Below, piece by piece: positions 1-6,818 of a stretch of DNA of 16,779 bases. Below the pieces are notes generated by a model that had not been told where the DNA came from, made no database searches, and saw only the letters and a list, made by a program, of their open reading frames with translations. The translations under genes and the position numbers were made by a program. The stretch covers positions 1-16,779 of the forward strand of contig JAKOSS010000089.1 in the NCBI GenBank assembly GCA_029777145.1, read 5' to 3'. Every line of letters begins with the position of its first letter. Positions within the stretch are counted from its first letter, which is position 1. The stretch comes from Acidobacteriota bacterium (lineage in GTDB: Bacteria > Acidobacteriota > Blastocatellia > Pyrinomonadales > Pyrinomonadaceae).

Positions 1-147
1 GCCCTCAAGGGTGTGCGGTATCGGCCGCTTTCGGCGTCCGTTCTGCTGCGCCGCAACCTCTTCATTTACGGCGTCGGCGGCGTGATCATTCCGTTCGCGG
101 GGATCAAACTGATCGACGTATTTTTGACCGCCGTCGGATTGGCATGA
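1..147 (+). CDS. kdpB: KdpB, potassium-transporting ATPase subunit B (3' end only)
   Basis: The window opens in frame inside this gene; the last 48 residues and the TGA stop are present. They read as the KdpB C-terminus, with the [11 protein letters not shown] stretch followed by a hydrophobic helix ending in FLTAVGLA. KdpB is the P-type ATPase subunit of the high-affinity KdpFABC potassium pump in the inner membrane. The catalytic DKTG and nucleotide-binding regions lie upstream, outside the window. The kdpC start follows after 10 nt, so the two are cotranscribed. The assignment rests on the C-terminal sequence plus the kdpC neighbour. Confidence 0.9.
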   Translation, partial: ALKGVRYRPLSASVLLRRNLFIYGVGGVIIPFAGIKLIDVFLTAVGLA

Positions 148-157
148 GCACGAACAG

Positions 158-724
158 ATGTTGAAAGAACTGAAAACCGCCGCAATCATGATTGCATTGA
201 TGACGTTCGGCCTTGGTATCGTTTATCCGATCGCGGTCACGGCGGTCGCCGGCGTGTTGTTTCCGCACGAGGCAACCGGATCGCTGATCGAGGTACGCGG
301 GATCATCGTCGGATCGGAACTGATCGGGCAACGTTTCGAATCCGATCGTTACTTCCATGGCCGACCGAGCGCCGCCGCTGACGGCTACGACGCAATAAGG
401 TCGGGCGGTTCAAACCTTGGACCGACGAACTCGCGGTTGATCGAGAGAATCCGTAGCGCCGCGGAAGATCTCGGTCCGACGAATCCAGCTCGTCCGATTC
501 CGGCCGATCTGGTGATGGCGAGCGGTTCCGGATTGGACCCGGACATTTCGCCCGCGGCGGCCGGGTTTCAGGTTCCGCGGATCGCGAGATCCCGTGGGAT
601 TCCGGAAGCGAAGCTTTGGGAGTTGATCGCTTCACAAACCACCGGACGCGACCTCGGGTTTCTCGGCGAACCCCAGGTCAACGTCCTGCGATTGAATATC
701 GCGCTCGACTCCCTCGCGAGGTGA
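158..724 (+). CDS. kdpC: KdpC, potassium-transporting ATPase subunit C
   Basis: Encodes 188 residues, the usual KdpC length. A single N-terminal membrane helix (about residues 8-37) contains the family stretch GIVYPIAVTAVAGVLFP. The periplasmic part keeps the conserved GSELIGQRFESDRYFHGRPSA segment (about 51-71) and the SGGSNLGPTN motif (about 83-92). KdpC is the single-span accessory subunit that assembles with KdpA and KdpB and supports high-affinity potassium uptake. The gene lies 10 nt after kdpB and 4 nt before the kdpD-like gene, so a translationally linked operon is likely. Nothing is missing or unusual. Confidence 0.95.
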   Translation: MLKELKTAAIMIALMTFGLGIVYPIAVTAVAGVLFPHEATGSLIEVRGIIVGSELIGQRFESDRYFHGRPSAAADGYDAIRSGGSNLGPTNSRLIERIRSAAEDLGPTNPARPIPADLVMASGSGLDPDISPAAAGFQVPRIARSRGIPEAKLWELIASQTTGRDLGFLGEPQVNVLRLNIALDSLAR

Positions 725-728
725 AACG

Positions 729-1907
729 ATGTTCGTTGACACGCACATTACCGCATCACCCGAACGCAACGGCCGACGTTCGACGCCGGAATCGCTGTTG
801 CACCGGATCACCGCCGGCGAGACGGCAAAGCTCCGCGTTTATATCGGAGCGGCAGCGGGCGTGGGAAAGACCTGCCGGATGCTCGACGACGCCCACGAAC
901 TCCGATCGCAGGGCATCGACGTCGTCCTCGCGACGATCGAGACTCACGGCCGTGAAGAGACCGAACTGAAGATCGGCGACCTCGAACTGGTTCCGGAAAA
1001 GCGAATCGAGTACCGCGGGGCGCACCTCAGGGAAATGGACCTCGAAGCGACCATCAACCGGCGGCCCCAAGTTGCGGTCGTCGATGAACTGGCCCATACG
1101 AACGTTGAAGGGACACGAAACCGCAAACGATACGAGGACGTACGGCAACTGCTCGATCACGGAATCTCGGTTATCACCGCCGTCAACATCCAGCATATCG
1201 AATCGTTGAACGACGTTGTCGCCCGGACGACCGGCGTCACCGTCCGGGAAACCGTTCCGGACCATTTCTTCCGGCTCGCGGATGAAGTGATCGACGTCGA
1301 CGTTTCGATCGACACGCTTCGCACCCGCTTGCGTCAGGGTAAGATCTACGCCGTCGAAAAGATCGAGCAGTCGCTCAACAACTTCTTCAGAAAGGGCAAC
1401 CTCGCCGCCCTGCGTGAACTCGCGCTGCGTCAGGTCGCGTATCATCAGGCGGCTCAGGACCATGAATACCGCGAACGCGAAGGGCTCGAGCAGTTCGTCG
1501 TTCCGGAGAAGATCATGGTCTGTTTGGCGTCGCGCGGATCGGGCAAGAAACTGTTGCGGACAGGTGCCCGTATAGCCGGCCGGATGGCCGCTGACGACTG
1601 GTACGCCGTCTATGTCGAAACCCCGAAAGAGTCGAATTGGAAGATCTCTCCCGAGGCGTACGCGGCGCTCGCCGAGAACATCAGGCTCGCGGAATCCCTC
1701 GGCGCGCGCGTCGTAAAACTCAGGGGAAAGAACGTCGCCAACGAACTTCTGACGTTCGCCCGAGAAAATGAGATCACCCACGTGATCTTCGGCCAATCGG
1801 CCAGGTCACGCTGGGAGATCTTGTTCAAGGGATCGATCATCAACCGGTTTCTCGCTGAAGTAAACGACGTCGCGGTCCATGTTATCCCAATTGAAAAGGA
1901 AAGTTAG
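729..1907 (+). CDS. kdpD: Stand-alone KdpD N-terminal sensor (KdpD + USP domains, no kinase)
   Basis: Encodes 392 residues, against about 900 for full KdpD. Residues about 33-245 form the KdpD domain, with Walker A GAAAGVGKT (40-48) and a Walker B-like VAVVDELAHTN. Residues about 257-392 form a universal-stress-protein-like domain. Then a stop codon comes, with no four-helix membrane region, GAF, HisKA or HATPase domain, and no kinase remnant downstream, where a convergent gene begins. Both domains look intact, so this reads as a genuine short form rather than a recent truncation. Stand-alone KdpD N-terminal proteins are known in other phyla. It is predicted to be cytoplasmic. It may sense ATP or, as USP domains of some KdpDs do, c-di-AMP; that is inference. 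No KdpE gene follows. Confidence 0.88.
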   Translation: MFVDTHITASPERNGRRSTPESLLHRITAGETAKLRVYIGAAAGVGKTCRMLDDAHELRSQGIDVVLATIETHGREETELKIGDLELVPEKRIEYRGAHLREMDLEATINRRPQVAVVDELAHTNVEGTRNRKRYEDVRQLLDHGISVITAVNIQHIESLNDVVARTTGVTVRETVPDHFFRLADEVIDVDVSIDTLRTRLRQGKIYAVEKIEQSLNNFFRKGNLAALRELALRQVAYHQAAQDHEYREREGLEQFVVPEKIMVCLASRGSGKKLLRTGARIAGRMAADDWYAVYVETPKESNWKISPEAYAALAENIRLAESLGARVVKLRGKNVANELLTFARENEITHVIFGQSARSRWEILFKGSIINRFLAEVNDVAVHVIPIEKES

Positions 1908-2290
1908 GTGAGTTTTGTCGGGTCTCCGAGTTCGGCATTGAGTTCTACGGCGGCGATCACGAGCCGGGTCACGACCTCGCGGTCGATCGAATCGCCTTCT
2001 TTCATCTCACGTGTGGCCATCTCGTATTTTCCGCCCGGCTTCAATCCCAGTTCGATCTCGCGCAGCCGTTTGCCGCGCCAGAATCCGAAGAGGACTCGAT
2101 TATCTTCGGCGCGGATCAGGAGTACTGGACCGTTCGAAAAATAAACGAGATGTCCCCATCTGATGACTTCGTCGAGGTTCGCCGACGCCAAGACGGCGCG
2201 GCGCAGTTGAATCACGAGTTCCCGCCGCCAACCGTCGAGGGCGGCGACGTATGTATCCGGATCAGACGCGGGCGGCGTGCGCTTCATCAT
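1904..2290 (-). CDS. DUF1801 family protein
   Basis: Encodes 128 residues resembling the DUF1801 (YdhG/YdeI-like) fold: an N-terminal helix pair with DGWRRELVIQLRRAVLASANLDEVIRWGHLVYF cut by short loops, then a small beta region LFGFWRGKRL, and a C-terminal helix VVTRLVIAAVELNAEL. Function is not established for the family. There are two tandem ATG codons (MMKR), so the start may be one codon later. The TAA stop overlaps the kdpD stop on the other strand (both use TA at 1905-1906), leaving no space for a terminator between convergent genes. Members often sit beside SRPBCC/AHSA1 genes; here such a gene lies 1.7 kb upstream, beyond the TPR gene. Confidence 0.75.
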   Translation of the reverse strand: MMKRTPPASDPDTYVAALDGWRRELVIQLRRAVLASANLDEVIRWGHLVYFSNGPVLLIRAEDNRVLFGFWRGKRLREIELGLKPGGKYEMATREMKEGDSIDREVVTRLVIAAVELNAELGDPTKLT

Positions 2291-2294
2291 AGTC

Positions 2295-2311
2295 CGTCAA
2301 GCTCCGTCGGG
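2295..2311. repeat. 17-bp direct repeat, copy 1 (downstream of TPR gene)
   Basis: The sequence CGTCAAGCTCCGTCGGG is identical to 3961-3977. Read on the minus strand it spells PDGA-stop, the same as the last codons of the SRPBCC gene, although no gene ends here. The two copies bracket the TPR gene. This is compatible with a duplicated gene end left by insertion of the TPR segment between the SRPBCC and DUF1801 genes. Confidence 0.7.
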
Positions 2312-2331
2312 GATGTTGGACTGAAAACCTC

Positions 2332-3888
2332 TTATTTGAGACTGGCCGCCTCAATCTGGGCAATCAGCGCGGCCGATATCGAATATTCGATCGTGTGTTT
2401 GGGGCCGTTCAGTTTCACCGCGCGCAGATGATCCAAAGCGAGTTTTGTAAAAAGAGCGCTGCCCGGCGCCAAGCGCGCGTTGTACATTCCGATATAGGTA
2501 TTAACCTTTGCGAGTTTGTAGTTGTCGGTCGCGAACGCCTTGAGTTGTTCCTCGGTGATGTTGCCTCGAAAATACTCCGAGATCTTCTTCGGAATGCTGT
2601 CCGGCTCCATTTTCTGCGTCCATTCCGCAAAGAATGCGGTGCCCCTACTGGCGGATAACCGCTGTGATGCAAAAAACCCGATCAAGACCGCATCGTTTGC
2701 AAGACCCTTCATACCCATCAGCTCGACGACCTTCAACGCGTCGTTCAGGGCATCTTCGTTTCGTTCCAAGACAAGATTCAGCGAAGCCCGGTGCGAGTAG
2801 ACCCAGTAGGCGTCGCGGTTAAGTTCGATCGCCTTGTTATAATCAGCGAGTGCGAGATCGTATGAACCCCTCAAGAAATATCCGTCGCCACGAAGGTAAT
2901 AGGAATCGGGATCGGTAGGCGCAATTTCGATCAACTTATTGAAATCCGCAAGCGCAGCGGCGAAGTCGCCCTTGGCGGAATACGCTTGGCCACGCCGACC
3001 ACGGCCGCGACTCTCAGGCGAGAACTGCAAGAGTTTGTTGTAGGTGCTTATCGCCAGGTCGTATTTTTCGAGACTAATATATTCGTTGCCGAGGTCATAA
3101 AAGGCAACGGAGTTTTGCGGCGCAATCCCGATCGCCTTTGTGAAATTGGCAATTGCCGCGTCGTGGTTGCCTTTGATCGAGTATTGAACGCCGCGGTTGA
3201 TGTGGGCCGAATAGTCGTCAGGACTGAGCGCGATCGTCCGGTTGTAATCGGCGATCGCACGATCGGGATCCGAAATTGCGGCATAGCTGTCTCCGCGAAG
3301 CGCAAACGCGTCCTTATACTTCGGATCGATCCTGACTGCCTGATCAAGGTCGGCGATCGCCGCCGAGTAATCATTCTTGAAATAGTTACAGAGGCCGCGT
3401 AGATAATACGCGCCCTGATCCTCCGGTTCGAGCTTGATGACTTGCGTGTAGTCGGCAATGGCGGCCGCGTAATCCTTTTTGTAACGATACGCATTCCCGC
3501 GGTTGAGATAGGCGTCGCTGACTTCCGGCTGCAATTTTATGACCGTCGTGTAGTCGGCGATTGCGGCATCGTATGAACCCTTTCGGCTGTACGCGCCGGC
3601 GCGGGAGTAGATCGCGATCGGGTAATCGGGTTTGAGCCGGATCGCTTCCGAATAGTCCCGAATGGCAGAATCGTAATCGTCCTTACGTCGGTATGCTTCG
3701 CCGCGTGAATAATATGCAGGCGCATAGCTCGAATCCGCTTGAATCGCTTTAGAGTACTCCTTGATCGCACCGTCGAGATCTCCGTCATCGAGCAGAATAT
3801 TTCCACTTACGACAAGATTATAGGCGGACTGCGCACACAGATGGATCGAAAAGAACAGTACGACGAGCAGAACGGAACAAATTCGCAT
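2332..3888 (-). CDS. Secreted tetratricopeptide-repeat protein
   Basis: Encodes 518 residues. An N-terminal signal peptide (MRICSVLLVVLFFSIHLCAQ) ends near residue 20, so the protein is exported. Residues about 22-395 are roughly eleven consecutive 34-residue TPR units of the type AYYNRGNAYxxKxDYDxAIADYxxAIxLxPD; one unit near residue 300 is a residue short. A C-terminal region of about 125 residues has no repeat and I do not recognise it. TPR solenoids bind protein partners; the partner is unknown. The start is supported by AAGGAG six nt upstream of the ATG. The gene is flanked by 17-bp direct repeats and splits the SRPBCC and DUF1801 genes, suggesting it was inserted there. Confidence 0.85.
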   Translation of the reverse strand: MRICSVLLVVLFFSIHLCAQSAYNLVVSGNILLDDGDLDGAIKEYSKAIQADSSYAPAYYSRGEAYRRKDDYDSAIRDYSEAIRLKPDYPIAIYSRAGAYSRKGSYDAAIADYTTVIKLQPEVSDAYLNRGNAYRYKKDYAAAIADYTQVIKLEPEDQGAYYLRGLCNYFKNDYSAAIADLDQAVRIDPKYKDAFALRGDSYAAISDPDRAIADYNRTIALSPDDYSAHINRGVQYSIKGNHDAAIANFTKAIGIAPQNSVAFYDLGNEYISLEKYDLAISTYNKLLQFSPESRGRGRRGQAYSAKGDFAAALADFNKLIEIAPTDPDSYYLRGDGYFLRGSYDLALADYNKAIELNRDAYWVYSHRASLNLVLERNEDALNDALKVVELMGMKGLANDAVLIGFFASQRLSASRGTAFFAEWTQKMEPDSIPKKISEYFRGNITEEQLKAFATDNYKLAKVNTYIGMYNARLAPGSALFTKLALDHLRAVKLNGPKHTIEYSISAALIAQIEAASLK

Positions 3889-3960
3889 TTACGTCTCCTT
3901 TTTCACGCTTTCCGCAGCGATTCGGGTTCACGTTGCACGATATGCCCCATCGTATCCAAT

Positions 3961-3977
3961 CGTCAAGCTCCGTCGGG
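3961..3977. repeat. 17-bp direct repeat, copy 2 (end of SRPBCC gene)
   Basis: Identical to 2295-2311. Here it contains the last codons (PDGA-stop) of the SRPBCC gene on the minus strand, so this is probably the original copy and the other the duplicate. Confidence 0.7.
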
Positions 3978-4412
3978 AATTTCGGGTTCGACGAGTTGCG
4001 CGAGCAACGTCAGCGATTCCTGCCAGCCGAGATAGCAAAATTCGACCGGGATCATATCCGGAATGCCTTCCTGAAGGATCGTCACCTCAGTCCCGCATGC
4101 GACTGTCCGAAGCGACACCGTGACCTGCATTTCGCCCGGCATGTTCGGATCGTCGAACTCGTCGGAATAGCGGATCAATTCGTGCGGCTTAAGTTCACGG
4201 TATTTGCCGCCGAAGGAATGGCTTGAGCCGGTCCCGAAATTCGTGAACGACATCTTGTAACCGCCGCCGACGCGCGCGTCCATCTCATGGATCGTGCCCG
4301 TAAATCCGTGCGGCGGAAGCCATTTGCACATCGCCGCTGGATCGAGAAATGCGCGGTAGATCTTTTCCGGTGTCGACCGAAAGACGCGGTGTAGTTTGAC
4401 TATATTTGGCAT
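3963..4412 (-). CDS. SRPBCC (AHSA1/START-like) family protein
   Basis: Encodes 149 residues matching the Activator of Hsp90 ATPase homologue 1-like branch of SRPBCC. It opens with IVKLHRVFRSTPEKIYRAF and LDPAAMCKWLPP, followed by GGGYKMSFTNFGTG, ELIRYSDEFDD and the closing helix FCYLGWQESLTLLAQLV. The fold forms a hydrophobic ligand pocket. Bacterial members of this type are cytoplasmic and mostly of unknown ligand. There is no signal peptide, and the ribosome site before the ATG is weak. The domain assignment is safe; the function is not known. Confidence 0.85.
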   Translation of the reverse strand: MPNIVKLHRVFRSTPEKIYRAFLDPAAMCKWLPPHGFTGTIHEMDARVGGGYKMSFTNFGTGSSHSFGGKYRELKPHELIRYSDEFDDPNMPGEMQVTVSLRTVACGTEVTILQEGIPDMIPVEFCYLGWQESLTLLAQLVEPEIPDGA

Positions 4413-4471
4413 TGTTTCACTTTTCCAAAACTGCGCGAAAGGATGATTCTCCCCGCGAAATACGCCAAAAA

Positions 4472-4518
4472 CGCGAAATGCTGATCCGAGGTCTTGTCTT
4501 CTCTTTCAGCGTTTCGCG
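4472..4518. repeat. Long imperfect inverted repeat in intergenic region
   Basis: CGCGAAATGCTGA at 4472-4484 pairs with TCAGCGTTTCGCG at 4506-4518 (12 of 13 positions, the other G-U), leaving a 21-nt loop. It lies between the macrodomain gene and the SRPBCC gene, both on the minus strand. A third CGCGAAA lies just upstream at 4454-4460. No clear T tract follows on either strand, so it may be a weak terminator, an mRNA hairpin or a dispersed palindromic repeat. Confidence 0.5.
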
Positions 4519-4602
4519 CAATCAACGATCAACATCCTTCGATCGCGCGATCCAACTTCAAGGTTTCTGCTAATCGCCTTAATCGCGAAATCCGCGGCGA
4601 TC

Positions 4603-5115
4603 TCAGTACTGACCGAGTAGCCTCTCGTATACCTGCAGGTCGCCCGACGAGAAGCAGCAGAAGACTAGTTGATCGAGATCGTCGATCTCATCGGATCCCA
4701 AGACCGCATCGACCGCAATCTCCGCCGCGAGTTCGATCGGATATCCGTAGATCCCGGTGCTGATGCTCGGGAACGCGATCGTCCTGATCTCATGGGACTC
4801 AACAAACGACAGGCTTCGGCGATAACATGAGGCGAGCAGTTCCGGCTCGCCATTTTCCCCGCCGCGCCAAACGGGGCCAACCGTGTGGATCACGTATTTT
4901 GCCGGCAGCCGATGCCCGCCGGTTATCTTCGCGTCGCCGGTCTTGCATCCGCCGAGAAGTCGGCACTCAAAAAGCAGCTCCGGTCCACCCGCGCGATGGA
5001 TCGCACCGTCAACTCCGCCTCCGCCCAAAAGGGACGAATTCGCCGCGTTCACGATCGCATCGACCTCAAGCGTCGTGATGTCGGCCCGGATTGCGCGCAG
5101 TTTCGCGATACTCAT
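4603..5115 (-). CDS. Macrodomain O-acetyl-ADP-ribose deacetylase-like protein
   Basis: Encodes 170 residues, a single macrodomain of the YmdB/MacroD type. The diagnostic elements are in order: the [28 protein letters not shown] segment (split [12 protein letters not shown], then VDGAI with the catalytic-type Asp), [24 protein letters not shown], and the phosphate loop [12 protein letters not shown]. Such enzymes hydrolyse O-acetyl-ADP-ribose and can remove mono-ADP-ribose from Asp/Glu side chains. It has no export signal and should act in the cytoplasm. Its ATG lies 4 nt after the alkaline phosphatase stop, so the two are almost certainly cotranscribed; the functional link is not obvious. Confidence 0.92.
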   Translation of the reverse strand: MSIAKLRAIRADITTLEVDAIVNAANSSLLGGGGVDGAIHRAGGPELLFECRLLGGCKTGDAKITGGHRLPAKYVIHTVGPVWRGGENGEPELLASCYRRSLSFVESHEIRTIAFPSISTGIYGYPIELAAEIAVDAVLGSDEIDDLDQLVFCCFSSGDLQVYERLLGQY

Positions 5116-5119
5116 ACGA

Positions 5120-6685
5120 TCACGGCGCGGGGATCCGCAACGCCTCGCGCATCACCTGAAAGATCCAGTTCTCCTCCATCACGCCGTGCACCATATTCGC
5201 GCCGGGCCCGATCGCGAAGATCGCGACATCCTCGCCGCCGTGAGTTTCGGATCCGAGCGGAACGAGCGCCTGCTGTTTGAAATCAGGATTCGTCGTCTGC
5301 TCTTCGGTCAAACCCGGACGCGGAACCGATTTAACGGCGCCCGGACCGTTTTGGTAGGTCAGCGTCGTGTACGGATTGCCGTTCTTGTCCTTGTCGTACT
5401 TCGTGTCAGGATCGCCCTTTTCGTCAGCGCCTCGGACAAGTCCGAGGATATTGTTGCCGCGCGTCGGGTAGCCGACGATCGTCAGCGTGTGGCTGTGATC
5501 GGCGGTGACGATGATCAGCGTCTCCGAAAGATCGACCTTCGAACGCGCGGTCCGCACGGCGTTCGAGAGCTCGATCGCCTCGGTCAGCGCGCGATAGGCG
5601 TTGCCATCATGATGCCCGTGATCGATCCGGCCGCCCTCGACCATCAGAAAATAACCCTTGTTGTTCGATGAGAGCACGTCGATCGCCTTCGAGGTCATGT
5701 CCGACAGCGACGGTTCGCCGGCGCCGTCCTTCGGCCGGTCATACTCGTACTTCATGTGCGACGGCTCGAAAAGGCCGAGCAGATGCTTCGTTTTCCTGGC
5801 ATCGATCGCGTCGAACTGCTCCTTGTTCCAGACGTAGGCGCCGTCCGACGGATACTTTTTCTGCCATTCCATCGTCAGATTGCGGCCGTCGAGTCGCTCG
5901 CCGCCCTTCGCGTAGTATTCGGGATCGGACGAGGTTCTCGGCAGGAACTTCGTCCGGCCGCCGCCGAGCGCGACCTCAAGCCCGTTGCCGACCGGAAATT
6001 CGATCAACTGCCGGGCAATATCCGGAAAATTGGCATCGCGGGCAGCTTGCGGCATGTCGGCGTCGGATTCCCAATCGCGATGCGCCGTATGCGCGTAACA
6101 GGCACCTGGCGTGGCATGCGTGACACGCGCCGTCGAGACGACGCCGGTCGACATTCCGCGCTGTTCGGCAAGCTCGAGGATCGTCGGGACCTTCGCCGCC
6201 GCGACGGTCGCATAATCGCCGTGAACGACCGACTGATCGACCGAAAGAACGCCTTCGTCCGTCTTGACGCCGGTCACGATCGCCGACATCGTCGGCGCCG
6301 AATCGGACGTCTGCTGATTCGCGCTGTAGGTCTTTGACAAGGCAAGGAACGGAAACTCCTCGAAACTCAGCCGATTCTCTTCACCGCTCTCGCCGCGGAG
6401 CTGACCCTCGAGGATCCGGCTCGCGGTGATCGTCGAAATGCCCATCCCGTCGCCGATGAACAAAATGACGTTCTTCGCCTTTTTGGGCTTGCCGATGACG
6501 GACTTGCTCCGCTCTATCGCGGCCTTGCCGTCGGAATACCAAAATTCGCGGCTTTCCTTGCGTTTTACGGGAAACGGAGCGGGTACGACCTCCGCTGTCG
6601 TCTGCGACAGGTAACAGGAAACCAATGACAGGATCAGGAGCGCCGCCACCGCCGTGCGGGCGTAAATCGATACATGGATGCTCAT
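5120..6685 (-). CDS. Alkaline phosphatase (PhoA family), predicted lipoprotein
   Basis: Encodes 521 residues. The N-terminus has a hydrophobic segment and lipobox LVSC (Cys24), so membrane anchoring through lipid is predicted. Metal and catalytic residues of the PhoA family are visible: Asp79 in DGMG, the nucleophile Ser129 in TSDSAPT, His190 in THATPGA, Glu350/Asp355/His359 in [11 protein letters not shown], Asp396/His397 in TADHSHT and His482 in ETHGGEDV. His190 replaces the Asp found in E. coli PhoA, as in mammalian and shrimp-type enzymes. It should release phosphate from monoesters outside the inner membrane. The DKDKNGNPY insertion may bind calcium. The macrodomain gene follows after 4 nt. 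Confidence 0.93.
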   Translation of the reverse strand: MSIHVSIYARTAVAALLILSLVSCYLSQTTAEVVPAPFPVKRKESREFWYSDGKAAIERSKSVIGKPKKAKNVILFIGDGMGISTITASRILEGQLRGESGEENRLSFEEFPFLALSKTYSANQQTSDSAPTMSAIVTGVKTDEGVLSVDQSVVHGDYATVAAAKVPTILELAEQRGMSTGVVSTARVTHATPGACYAHTAHRDWESDADMPQAARDANFPDIARQLIEFPVGNGLEVALGGGRTKFLPRTSSDPEYYAKGGERLDGRNLTMEWQKKYPSDGAYVWNKEQFDAIDARKTKHLLGLFEPSHMKYEYDRPKDGAGEPSLSDMTSKAIDVLSSNNKGYFLMVEGGRIDHGHHDGNAYRALTEAIELSNAVRTARSKVDLSETLIIVTADHSHTLTIVGYPTRGNNILGLVRGADEKGDPDTKYDKDKNGNPYTTLTYQNGPGAVKSVPRPGLTEEQTTNPDFKQQALVPLGSETHGGEDVAIFAIGPGANMVHGVMEENWIFQVMREALRIPAP

Positions 6686-6756
6686 AATAAATCGCTTCAG
6701 TCGCTTATCAAATCAAATCGGCAGTGCCGGCGCAAGCGAAACATCAAGTTTATTAA

Positions 6757-6786
6757 CCGCGCCGTGACATTGATCGGGGGGCGCGG
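6757..6786. promoter_or_regulatory. GC-rich inverted repeat in divergent promoter region
   Basis: CCGCGCC (6757-6763) and GGCGCGG (6780-6786) form a 7-bp stem with a 16-nt loop, in the 133-nt space between the divergent alkaline phosphatase and channel genes. It could be an operator or a hairpin in the channel mRNA leader. I see no unambiguous -35/-10 pair for either gene. Confidence 0.35.
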
Positions 6787-6818
6787 CGGTTCGTGTTACG
6801 ATAGGCATGCGCTGAAAG

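Noticed and set aside
756..1796. 346-codon open frame on the minus strand across kdpD
   Set aside because: Antisense to a well-recognised gene; Arg/Asp-rich composition, no recognisable domain. A product of GC-rich codon bias.
1908..2290. A lost kinase half of kdpD downstream
   Set aside because: All three plus-strand frames after 1907 lack HisKA/HATPase motifs, and the region codes for a DUF1801 protein on the other strand.
2332..3888. CRISPR-like periodicity at about 102 nt
   Set aside because: The periodicity is the 34-codon TPR unit inside a coding frame; repeats are divergent and there are no spacers.
4883..5671. 262-codon plus-strand open frame across the macrodomain and phosphatase genes
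   Set aside because: Antisense to two genes with intact catalytic motifs; low-complexity valine/arginine content.
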